This document shows, in pieces, positions 7,545 through 14,609 of a DNA stretch of 24,991 nt. The stretch is from NCBI GenBank assembly GCA_036555125.1, contig DATBLY010000051.1, positions 1 to 24,991 of the forward strand, read 5' to 3'. Source of the stretch: DATBLY01 sp036555125. Lineage in GTDB: Bacteria; Actinomycetota; UBA4738; HRBIN12. The position numbers were made by a program, and so were the translations under genes. Position 1 is the first letter of the stretch. Each line of letters begins with the position of its first letter. The notes beneath the pieces were generated by a model, which was not told the DNA's origin, ran no database searches, and saw only the letters and a list, made by a program, of their open reading frames with translations.

Positions 7545-7567
7545 TCTGAAACAGACTAGAGACTCTC
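7533..7567. terminator. Perfect 16-bp stem hairpin (terminator) at the end of the TPR remnant
   Basis: GAGAGTCTCTAGTCTG (7533-7548) is exactly complementary to CAGACTAGAGACTCTC (7552-7567) around an AAA loop. The stop codon of the TPR remnant is inside the left arm. The stem is unusually long and less GC-rich than the surroundings. It separates the remnant from the convergent gene ending at 7601, so it can act on both strands. No U-tract follows. Confidence 0.7.
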
Positions 7568-7600
7568 GCCCGCTTCCCCGCGGGGGGTTGGCTCCGCCGC

Positions 7601-8056
7601 CTACGGCTCGATGTTGAAGGTGAACGCGAAGCCGCCGTCCACCGCCGTGATGTCCATGGATCCGCGCGCTGTGACGTAGACGCCCGTGCCGCCCGTGATC
7701 GCCATCGTGGAGTCCTTCGTGTCGTAGAACGGCCCCTCCACGGTCATCGAGCCGCCTTCGAGGTTCGTCGTCCACCGGCACTCCCACGAGCCGCGCTTCG
7801 GGTTGATCCGGATGCAGTCACCGATGTCCGTGCCCACCTGAACCGCGTCGGCCTCGTCGTAGACCTTGTTGTGGAACGTCAGCAGGTCGCCGGCCGAGTC
7901 GCCGGTCTTGCCCGTGTCGATCACCTTGTCGGTGGTCGCGTGCTCGATCACCGTCATCGTCACGGTGCGTCGCGCATCCGCGCCCGCCTGCGCGACCAGC
8001 CCGGCCACCAACAGCGCGACGGCGGCGACCGCCACGATCGTCATGGTCCGCTTCAC
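7601..8056 (-). CDS. Secreted allene-oxide-cyclase/dirigent-like barrel protein
   Basis: The 151-residue protein starts with a signal peptide (MKR, then a hydrophobic core to about residue 21, cleavage likely after AQA or AGA near 23-26). The mature part has the pattern of bacterial allene oxide cyclase-like/dirigent-type beta barrels: TVTMTVIEHATTDKVID, GDLLTFHNKVYDEAD, GTDIGDCIRINPKRGSWECRW, MTVEGPFYD and MAITGGTGVYVTARGSM are consecutive strands. C81 and C93 could form a disulfide. The start is GTG 8056 with GGGAGG about five bases upstream. In bacteria these proteins are mostly uncharacterised, so I do not assign the plant enzyme activity. It is monocistronic and convergent with the TPR remnant. 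Confidence 0.75.
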   Translation of the reverse strand: MKRTMTIVAVAAVALLVAGLVAQAGADARRTVTMTVIEHATTDKVIDTGKTGDSAGDLLTFHNKVYDEADAVQVGTDIGDCIRINPKRGSWECRWTTNLEGGSMTVEGPFYDTKDSTMAITGGTGVYVTARGSMDITAVDGGFAFTFNIEP

Positions 8057-8368
8057 CTGACCCTCCCCTCATCGACGGACGGCCGGAGTCTGCCACGCAG
8101 CGGTCCCGGCCGCGAATCGGGCCGGGACGCGAGCCAGCCTGACCCGCGGCTTGCGTTCCCGATCGGAAAGCAACAGACTCGCTCCCGTTCGTTCACGCGA
8201 GCCTGGGGGATCGTTGGAGCCCCCCCGGGAGCGGTTCCGCGACGACGTCGCGACCGGCCCATCCGGGCACGTCGGCCAGGGCGGCCGCGAGCTGCGGATC
8301 CCCTGCCCCTCCCACGCCGCGGACGCTACGCGCGGTGATCGATCACGGTCAAGCTCGAACGGAACCGA
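8057..8368. other. Intergenic region between XRE-cupin gene and AOC-like gene
   Basis: No convincing gene is seen in these 312 bases. They hold a hairpin, GTCCCGGCC (8103-8111) with GGCCGGGAC (8120-8128), a 9-bp stem with an 8-base loop, which could end transcripts from the XRE-cupin gene before the AOC-like gene begins. A 12-base palindrome, GTGATCGATCAC, lies at 8335-8346 just after the regulator's stop codon. No clear promoter for the AOC-like gene was recognised. Confidence 0.5.
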
Positions 8369-9007
8369 TCACCCGTGCGGCGCGTCGCCGTGGCCGCGGC
8401 CCTCCCGGCCGACCACGAACCAGATCCCGTGGACCGGTTCGTCGCCGAGGTTCCACAGGCGGTGCGGGGTCGTGGAGTCGAACCCGATCGAGTCGCCGGG
8501 CCCGAGCTTGTGCTGCTCGAAGCCGAGCTGGACCCCGAGGTGTCCCGAGAGGATATAGCCGTACTCCCGGCCGGGGTGTCGCATCATCACGTCGTCCCCG
8601 GCCGAGGACCCGCCCACGTCGTAGATCACGTGGAGGAAGTCGACGTCCTCGTGCAGGTGCGTGGTGAGGCGTTCCCACCGGACGCCCGACGCGAGGTCGA
8701 TCACGTGCCGGTCGTCGGGGTGGACGACCGGGTCGTGACCGACGCCGTTCTCCCTGGGCTCGGCGTCGGGCACCGCACCGTGGTCCGCCGGGTCGCCGTG
8801 GCCTCGGAAGACGTCGTCGACCGAGACGCCGAGCTCCGTGACGATCGCGTACAGGGTGCTCACCGAGGGCTTGGACTGCCCGGACTCGATCTGCGAGATC
8901 AGGCTGGCCGACAGGCCGATCCGGCGGGCCAGCTCTCGCTGGCTGATGCCGACCCGGTCGCGCTCCTCCCGGAGCCTGGAGCCGATGTCTTCGAGCTCGC
9001 CGGCCAT
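8369..9007 (-). CDS. XRE-family transcriptional regulator with C-terminal cupin domain
   Basis: The 212-residue protein has an N-terminal helix-turn-helix of the Xre/SinR type at about 9-64 (GISQRELARRIGLSASLISQ then IESGQSKPSVSTLYAI), then an acidic linker, then a single cupin at about 115-200 (VMMRHPGREYGYILSGHLGVQL, split as VMMRHPGREY and GYILSGHLGVQL, and LGPGDSIGFDSTTPHRLWN). Regulators of this architecture usually control an adjacent catabolic or transport operon, with the cupin binding the small-molecule signal. It is divergent from the 15-kb operon beginning at 9266 and is its most likely local regulator. ATG 9007 has GCGAGG five bases upstream; a GTG at 9013 is possible but overlaps that ribosome site. 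Confidence 0.92.
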   Translation of the reverse strand: MAGELEDIGSRLREERDRVGISQRELARRIGLSASLISQIESGQSKPSVSTLYAIVTELGVSVDDVFRGHGDPADHGAVPDAEPRENGVGHDPVVHPDDRHVIDLASGVRWERLTTHLHEDVDFLHVIYDVGGSSAGDDVMMRHPGREYGYILSGHLGVQLGFEQHKLGPGDSIGFDSTTPHRLWNLGDEPVHGIWFVVGREGRGHGDAPHG

Positions 9008-9142
9008 CCGCACCTCGCCTGCGTCCGTCCGATCTCGGGAACCGCCCAGCGCGGTGAGCCTACCCGAAGGAGCGCGAGGTGTGCAGCCTCGCTGTTCACG
9101 GACCCCGGGTGCGCTCCCGATCCCCTCACGCAGCTACCTGGC

Positions 9143-9172
9143 TTGCCTGGCGCGGCGCGGCCGAGGTATGTA
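9143..9172 (+). promoter_or_regulatory. Possible promoter of the large transport/hydrolase operon
   Basis: In the divergent gap 9008-9265, TTGCCT (9143-9148) and TATGTA (9167-9172) are 18 bases apart. Both matches are weak, but this is the only AT-rich -10-like patch in the gap. A self-complementary GGACGCGTCC (9193-9202) lies just downstream, and the ribosome site of the first gene sits in a small GCTCC/GGAGC stem (9243-9259). Confidence 0.25.
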
Positions 9173-9265
9173 GTGTCCCTGAACGGTGAGGGGGACGCGT
9201 CCAACAGTGACGGTGATCGGCGCGGGCCGGTCGGGCACGACGGCTCCGAACGTGGGAGCGCGCGC

Positions 9266-10579
9266 GTGACGTCGAAGCTGCTGCTGAGCGGCGGCTGCGT
9301 CCTCACGCTCGGGGCCAAGACCCCGAACTTCCTCCGTGCCGACGTGCTGATCGACGACGGCGTCGTCGCGGAGATCGGGACCGGGCTCCGGGCGCGCGAC
9401 GCCGAGACCGTCGACGCCACCGATGCGATCGTGATGCCCGGGTTCGTCGACACGCACCGGCACGCCTGGACCAGCCTGTTCCGCAACGCCGGGATCGCCG
9501 ACGACGTCTCGGCCGACCCGGCGCGCTTCGACGAACGCTACGGGCCCGACGACGTCTACGCGGCCACGCTGATCGGCCTGTTGGGCGCGGCCGAGGCGGG
9601 GATCACGACGGTGGTCGACTGGTCGCCGCTGCCCGCCGAGGGCGGGCTCGCGGCCGCGGCGCTGCGGGCGCACGCGGATTCGGGTCTGCGCACGGTGTTC
9701 GTCCACGCTCCCCGGCTCGGCTCCGACGGGCCCGCGGCGTCGTGGGAGACGGCCCTGTCCCTGCTCCGCGCGAACGCCGGGCCCGCCACCACGATCGCGT
9801 TCGGGTCGGCCGTGCCCGGGCCGGGAGACGACGACGTCGCCGATGCCTGGGCCCGCGCACGCGGGCTCGGCCTGCGGATCCACGCGCATGCCCGGCGGCG
9901 CCCGCCGTCCGGTGGAGCGATCGCCGCGGTGGCGGGACGGGGACTCCTGGGGGAGGACGTCACGCTCGTCCATCCGACCGGCGTAGACGATGCGGACCTG
10001 GAAGCGATCGCGTCGTCGGGCGCGGCGATCTCCCTGGCGCCGTCGAGCGAGATGGCGGGCGGCCGTGGCTCGCCGCCGATCCAGGAGCTGATCGACCGCG
10101 ACATCCGGCCCGGATTGGGGGTCGACGACGAGCGGGTCGCGCCCGGCGATCTGTTCGCGCAGATGCGGGAGACGATCTCGCTGCAGCACGCGACCGTGTT
10201 CGACCGCAAGCTCGCCGGGAAGGCCGGGGTCCCCAAGCTGATGAGCACGCGCGACGTGATCCGCTCGGCGACCTCGGACGGCGCGCGCGTGGCCGGACTG
10301 GCCGGCGTGAGCGGTTCGCTCGAGCCGGGCCTGCAGGCCGACGTGATCGTCCTGCGTACCGATCGCCCGAACGTCTTCCCGATCAACGACCCGATCGGCG
10401 CCGTCGTGTGGGGCATGGACACGTCGAACGTCGACTGGGTGCTCGTCGGTGGGCGGGTCATGATGCGCAACGGCCTGCTCGAGGCCGACGTCGCCCGCGC
10501 CCGCGCGCTCGCCGAGGCGGCGCGCGTACGGATCGCACCGACCGGCGGCATCGTCGCCGTGTCGGGTGGAGCCGCATGA
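9266..10579 (+). CDS. ATZ/TRZ-type amidohydrolase (chlorohydrolase/deaminase superfamily), paralogue A
   Basis: The 437-residue amidohydrolase has the N- and C-terminal beta-sandwich around a TIM barrel (SGGCVLTLGAK at 8-18; LEPGLQADVIVLRTDRPNV near the end). Metal ligands: H64 and H66 in VDTHRHAW, H206 or H208 in IHAHAR, H236 in LVHPTG, D287 in GVDDE. The Glu of the usual HxxE motif is missing (H-A-H-A or H-A-R-R). E262 in SSEMAGG aligns with a Glu kept in both paralogues. The start is GTG 9266 with GGGAG seven bases upstream; the frame is open further upstream, but the family begins here. It is the first gene of the operon and overlaps the permease by ATGA. It is the most divergent of the three paralogues. 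Substrate unknown. Confidence 0.88.
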   Translation: MTSKLLLSGGCVLTLGAKTPNFLRADVLIDDGVVAEIGTGLRARDAETVDATDAIVMPGFVDTHRHAWTSLFRNAGIADDVSADPARFDERYGPDDVYAATLIGLLGAAEAGITTVVDWSPLPAEGGLAAAALRAHADSGLRTVFVHAPRLGSDGPAASWETALSLLRANAGPATTIAFGSAVPGPGDDDVADAWARARGLGLRIHAHARRRPPSGGAIAAVAGRGLLGEDVTLVHPTGVDDADLEAIASSGAAISLAPSSEMAGGRGSPPIQELIDRDIRPGLGVDDERVAPGDLFAQMRETISLQHATVFDRKLAGKAGVPKLMSTRDVIRSATSDGARVAGLAGVSGSLEPGLQADVIVLRTDRPNVFPINDPIGAVVWGMDTSNVDWVLVGGRVMMRNGLLEADVARARALAEAARVRIAPTGGIVAVSGGAA

Positions 10580-11634
10580 GCGCGCGCGCGACCCGCGCTC
10601 CGTCCTCGGCGGTCACCACCTTCGTGGTGGCGTCCCGCTACCTACCGGTGTACGTCGCGATCCTGCTCCTGATCGTGGTCGCCGCGATCTGGGCGCCGGA
10701 CACGCTGAGCGGCCCGGCCCTCAGCTCGATCGCGCCGTTCGGCACGTTCCTGGCGCTCACCGCGCTCGGCCAGATGCTCGTGATCATGACCGGCGGCATC
10801 GACCTGAGCGTCCCGGGCACCTTCACGCTCGCGGCCGCGGTCACGGTCGGGGTCGGTGGGGCGAGCGACGAGAAGATCTGGACAGCGATCGGGGTCGCGC
10901 TCGTGCTCTGCGCGCTCGTCGGGCTCGTGAACGGGATCCTGGTGGGCGGCCTCGGGCTGAACGCGCTGATCGTCACGCTCGCGGTCGGGCAGATCGTGAT
11001 GGGTTTGGCGATCCGGTACTACACGGGGGTCGCGATCCAGACGCCGGCGCCCGAGGGCCTGTCATCGTGGACGTCGACGCGGTTCCTGGGCGTGACACGG
11101 ACCTTCTGGCTGGGGGTGCTCGTCACCCTCCTGTTGATCGTGCTCTTCCGGTACACGACGCTGGGGCGTCGGTTCCAGATCGTCGGCGCGAACCCGACCG
11201 CCTCGGGGATCGCCGGCCTCCGGGTGAACCTGAACCAGGTCACGGCCTACGTGGTCGCCGCCCTGCTCTACGCGGTTGCCGGGATCCTGATGGCGGCGTT
11301 CCTGCGCACGATCAGCATCACGATCGGGGCCCCGTACCTGCTGGGGCCGATCGCCGCCGTCGTGATCGGGGGGGCCTCCCTCACCGGGGGCCTCGCGAGC
11401 CCGCTCTCGACGTGGGCCGCCGCCTTCTTCCTGGCCGGGCTCAACCAGATGATGCGGGTGATGGGGTTGCCCACGGCGCTGCAGTTCGTGGTGTTCGGCC
11501 TCGTCATCGTCGGCGGCATGTTGGTGTCGGGGGATCGGATCATCCGTGCCGTGGAGCAGGTGCTCCGCGACCGGAGACGAGCCGATCCCGTGGACGGACG
11601 GACGACCGCCGCTCCCGGCGACGGGACGACGTGA
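10576..11634 (+). CDS. ABC transporter permease, RbsC/BPD_transp_2 family
   Basis: The 352-residue integral membrane protein has about ten hydrophobic segments, the first at roughly 24-41. It carries the family signature GQMLVIMTGGIDLSVPG (about 75-91) and the conserved cytoplasmic loop TTLGRRFQIVGANPTASGIAG that contacts the ATPase (written in parts: TTLGRRF, VGANPTASGIAG). These permeases import sugars, nucleosides, autoinducer-2 and similar small polar compounds. The ATG overlaps the stop of the amidohydrolase by four bases. It probably forms a heterodimer with the permease half of the fusion protein at 14606-17056. The C-terminus is polar and cytoplasmic, with no attached domain, in contrast to its partner. 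Confidence 0.92.
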   Translation: MSARATRAPSSAVTTFVVASRYLPVYVAILLLIVVAAIWAPDTLSGPALSSIAPFGTFLALTALGQMLVIMTGGIDLSVPGTFTLAAAVTVGVGGASDEKIWTAIGVALVLCALVGLVNGILVGGLGLNALIVTLAVGQIVMGLAIRYYTGVAIQTPAPEGLSSWTSTRFLGVTRTFWLGVLVTLLLIVLFRYTTLGRRFQIVGANPTASGIAGLRVNLNQVTAYVVAALLYAVAGILMAAFLRTISITIGAPYLLGPIAAVVIGGASLTGGLASPLSTWAAAFFLAGLNQMMRVMGLPTALQFVVFGLVIVGGMLVSGDRIIRAVEQVLRDRRRADPVDGRTTAAPGDGTT

Positions 11635-11645
11635 GGAAGGAGGGG

Positions 11646-11675
11646 AGCTGACGGGTCCCCCGAACCGGGACAGCT
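11646..11675 (+). other. Intercistronic stem-loop before the binding-protein gene
   Basis: AGCTG (11646-11650) pairs with CAGCT (11671-11675), and TCCC (11656-11659) pairs with GGGA (11667-11670), with a five-base bulge on the left. Such structures between permease and binding-protein genes often adjust relative mRNA level; that role is inference. The binding-protein gene then has a very strong ribosome site, GGAGGGGAGG, at 11691-11700. Confidence 0.3.
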
Positions 11676-11703
11676 GGAACCATCGATCCAGGAGGGGAGG
11701 AAC

Positions 11704-13017
11704 ATGAAGCGGATCAAGATCGTCGGCATCGTCGCGGTGCTCGCCTTGGTGGCGGCGGCGTGCGGTGGCGGTGACGATGAGGGGACGGAGCCGACGGGGA
11801 CCACCGGCGGCGCGACGGCGGCGACGGGCGCCTCGGGGAACACGGGCGCGACCGGGCCGTTGGCCCAGTACGGCGAGAGCACCGACGCCGATCCGGCGCT
11901 GGTCGAGAAGGCCCTGGGCGTCACGCCCGAGGAGGTCAACGACGACATCGTCCTGGCCTCGATCGCGCGGGCCGATCAGGACCTCGACCAAGCCACGATC
12001 GACAAGGCGATGGAGTGCTGGAGCAACACCGAATGCGACACGGGCACCGGTGGCGACATCGTGATGGGGTACGCCGACGGTGGGGGTCTCAACGTGTGGC
12101 GGCAGGTGACGCGCATGGAGGCGATCCTCCAGGCGCTGACCTACCCGGAGATCGGCAAGATGATGTTCCGGGACGCGCAGTGGAACCCGGATCCCGCCGT
12201 GGCCGCGGGCGACATCGAGTTCCTGATCCAGGCCGGGGTCGACTTCATCATCGGCTACCCGGACCAGGGGACGAACATCGCCGACGCGATCCTCGACGCG
12301 CAGGCGGCCGGGATCCCGTATTCCACGTACTCGGCCGGCTGGGTGGGGCTGCCCGGTCAAGAGGGCGCGCTCGTCCCCGGCCAGGACTACCTCACGGTGG
12401 TCGGGGAGGATCTCTGCGCGCTCGGCAACAGCTTCGCCGAGGTGATCAACGACGGCGTCGGGTCGGGCAAGGTCGGCCTGATGGGTGGCACGCCCGGCAA
12501 CGCGCTGTCGCTCGGCTGGCAGCAGTGCTACGAGCAGGCGCTCGACCCGTCGATCAAGACGCTCGGTCCGGCGGACACGTACTGGTCGAACGACGTCGCG
12601 CTCCAGACCGTGAGCGGCTGGCTGTCGACCGACCCCGACATCGCGGGGTACGCCTACGAGTACGCGGACGGGCTGAACACGGCGCTGCAGGCGTACGACG
12701 ACCTGGGGATCCCGATCCCCGCGCTGACGATCGCGCTGCGGACCGATGAACAGACCCTGTTCTGCACCGCGAAGAAGATGAACGACCCCGACCTCCACAT
12801 CTGGTACTCGGCGGGCGGCAACTTCCAATCCCGGACCGCCGTCACCGCGTCGATGCTGGACCTGCAGGGCGCGGAGGTCCCGGCCGAGATCGTCGTGCCG
12901 CACGTGATGCGTGAGGTCACGGCCGACGACTGCAACCCGGACCGGGTGACGCCGACGGTGTCGGGGACGTCGTTGGTGCCGGACAGCGTGTTGGCGCTGA
13001 TGTATCCGCCTGCATGA
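11704..13017 (+). CDS. ABC transporter substrate-binding lipoprotein (periplasmic-binding-protein type I, sugar-like)
   Basis: The 437-residue protein has a lipoprotein signal peptide with lipobox LVAAAC (Cys20), then a flexible Gly/Thr/Ala linker to about residue 51. An unusual acidic helical region (about 52-112, with C104 and C111) precedes the ligand domain, which starts at GGDIVMGYADGGG (116-128). Next come the hinge-type patterns AGVDFIIGYPDQGTNIADAI and AAGIPYSTYSAGWV, and ADGLNTALQAYDDLGI in the second lobe, characteristic of sugar/nucleoside binding proteins (Peripla_BP_4-like). It captures the substrate outside the membrane for the two permeases nearby. The start has the strongest ribosome site in the operon, fitting the higher demand for binding protein. 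The stop overlaps the ATPase start by four bases. Ligand not identifiable. Confidence 0.88.
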   Translation: MKRIKIVGIVAVLALVAAACGGGDDEGTEPTGTTGGATAATGASGNTGATGPLAQYGESTDADPALVEKALGVTPEEVNDDIVLASIARADQDLDQATIDKAMECWSNTECDTGTGGDIVMGYADGGGLNVWRQVTRMEAILQALTYPEIGKMMFRDAQWNPDPAVAAGDIEFLIQAGVDFIIGYPDQGTNIADAILDAQAAGIPYSTYSAGWVGLPGQEGALVPGQDYLTVVGEDLCALGNSFAEVINDGVGSGKVGLMGGTPGNALSLGWQQCYEQALDPSIKTLGPADTYWSNDVALQTVSGWLSTDPDIAGYAYEYADGLNTALQAYDDLGIPIPALTIALRTDEQTLFCTAKKMNDPDLHIWYSAGGNFQSRTAVTASMLDLQGAEVPAEIVVPHVMREVTADDCNPDRVTPTVSGTSLVPDSVLALMYPPA

Positions 13018-14609
13018 CCGAAGGTGATCGTCGAGGAGGGTCGGCGCCCGACGGGCTCGTCTTGGAGCTGCGCGGGGTCTCCCGGCAGTTCGGCGCGGTC
13101 CGAGCGCTGACGGACGTCGGCTTCGACTGCCGCGCCGGGGAGGTCCACGCGCTCGTGGGCGAGAATGGCTCGGGCAAGTCGACCCTCCTCGGGGTCGCGA
13201 GCGGCTTCGTCGACCCCGATCGGGGCACCGTCACGATCGGGGGCGTGCGCCTCCGCCGGGATTCCCCGGCGGAGGCGCGGAAGCTGGGCCTGGCGATGGC
13301 CTACCAGGACACGTCGCTGATCCTGGCCCAGCCCGTGAAGAACAACCTGTACCTGGCGGCGCCGCCGGAGGAGCGGCCCCCGTTCCGGCGTCGCAAGAAG
13401 TGGGCTCGTTCGGTCCTGCGAGGGTTCGACCTGGACCTCGAGCTGTTCCCGGACGCGCCCGCCGGGTCCCTGACCCTCGCGGAGCGACAGCTCTTCGAGG
13501 TGGCCAAGGCGCTCGTCACCGATCCCAAGGTGCTCCTGCTGGACGAGCCCACCACGGCGCTGGGTCCGAACGAGGTCGAGGCGCTGCACCGGACCGTGGC
13601 GGCCTGCCGGCGACGCGGGGTGGGGGTCGTCTACGTCAGCCACCGGCTGCCCGAGGTCCTGGAGATCGCCGACCGGATCACGGTCCTTCGGGACGGCCGG
13701 AACCGGGGGACGTTCCTCGCCAGCGAGACGACCGAGGCGGCCCTGGTCGACCTGATCGTCGGCCGTCCCTTCGAGGCGGCCTTCCCGCCGGCGACCCCGC
13801 AAGCGGGCGAGGCGCACGACGTGCTGGTCGTCGACGGGCTGCAGGGGCAGTCGTTCGGTCCCGTGAGCTTCACGCTCGCCGCAGGAGAGGTCGTCGGGAT
13901 CGCCGGGGCCGAGGGCAACGGCCAGCCCCAGCTCTTCGACTGCCTGGCGGGACGGACGCCGCCCAAGGCGGGCCGGGTCGCGGTTGCCGACAGGGACCTG
14001 ATGCTGATCTCGACCCACGAGGCGGTGCGAGCGGGGATCCTGCTGCTGCCGGGAGACCGCAAGGTCGAGGCGCTGATGCCGGTCCTCGGCGTCCGCGTCA
14101 ACGCGACCGTCCAGACCCTGAGGCGGTTCAGCGTGCTCGGGCTCCTGCGGCGGCGACGGGAGCGTCGCTCCGTCGAGGGGCTGATCGAGCGCCTCCGGAT
14201 CCGCACGCCGTCCCTCGAGCAGCCCGTGCAGTTCCTATCGGGTGGGAACCAACAGAAGGTCGCCGTGTCGCGATCCTTCCTGCGGGAGCCGACCGTGATC
14301 CTCGCGTACGAGCCGACGCAAGGTGTCGACGTCGGCTCGCGCTTCGACATCTACGAGGCGCTGCGTTCGCGCACGGAGGCCGGCGCCGGGATCCTGGTCA
14401 AGTCGAGCGACCCGCTCGAGCTGGTCGGGTTCTGCGACCGCGTGCTCGTGATGTCGCGCGGGCAGATCATCGAGGAGATCCCGGGCGACGAGCTGGAGGA
14501 GCATCGCATCGTGGAGGCGATCGTCCGCGGACCGGGGTTGTCCAAGGCGGGCCGGTCGCCGCTCGGGATCGCGATGCCGAAGAGCCCGTCGGCGCAAGGA
14601 GCCCCATGA
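13014..14609 (+). CDS. ABC transporter ATP-binding protein, duplicated RbsA/MglA type
   Basis: The 531-residue protein has two tandem ABC modules. The first has Walker A GENGSGKS (49-56), signature SLTLAERQ (152-159), Walker B VLLLDEPT (173-180) and switch His210. The second lacks Walker A (AGAEGNGQ at 297-304), keeps an excellent signature LSGGNQQK (408-415), and has Walker B ILAYEPTQGVDVG with Tyr in place of the usual last Asp; its switch position is Ser (VKSSDP). An asymmetric pair with one crippled site is normal in this sugar/nucleoside importer family, though this site is more degenerate than most. It overlaps both neighbours by ATGA, so binding protein, ATPase and the permease fusion are translationally coupled. 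Confidence 0.93.
   Translation: MTEGDRRGGSAPDGLVLELRGVSRQFGAVRALTDVGFDCRAGEVHALVGENGSGKSTLLGVASGFVDPDRGTVTIGGVRLRRDSPAEARKLGLAMAYQDTSLILAQPVKNNLYLAAPPEERPPFRRRKKWARSVLRGFDLDLELFPDAPAGSLTLAERQLFEVAKALVTDPKVLLLDEPTTALGPNEVEALHRTVAACRRRGVGVVYVSHRLPEVLEIADRITVLRDGRNRGTFLASETTEAALVDLIVGRPFEAAFPPATPQAGEAHDVLVVDGLQGQSFGPVSFTLAAGEVVGIAGAEGNGQPQLFDCLAGRTPPKAGRVAVADRDLMLISTHEAVRAGILLLPGDRKVEALMPVLGVRVNATVQTLRRFSVLGLLRRRRERRSVEGLIERLRIRTPSLEQPVQFLSGGNQQKVAVSRSFLREPTVILAYEPTQGVDVGSRFDIYEALRSRTEAGAGILVKSSDPLELVGFCDRVLVMSRGQIIEEIPGDELEEHRIVEAIVRGPGLSKAGRSPLGIAMPKSPSAQGAP

Noticed and set aside
8335..8346. Palindrome GTGATCGATCAC
   Set aside because: It is short and immediately downstream of a stop codon. 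GATC-type palindromes are frequent by chance here, so it is only noted in the intergenic entry.
8375..9265. Upstream extension of amidohydrolase A in the same frame
   Set aside because: The stretch is antisense to the XRE-cupin gene and crosses the divergent promoter region. The family begins at SGGCVLTL, and GTG 9266 has a ribosome site.
9266..10579. Naming the amidohydrolases cytosine deaminase or MTA/SAH deaminase
   Set aside because: The shared loss of the HxxE glutamate makes a transfer of those activities from general homology unsafe.
11062..12903. A 613-codon minus-strand open frame
   Set aside because: It is a shadow of the permease and the binding-protein gene and shows no recognisable protein pattern.
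13400..14605. Upstream extension of the permease-amidohydrolase frame
   Set aside because: It is an out-of-frame reading of the ABC ATPase gene. The permease starts at ATG 14606, coupled to the ATPase stop.
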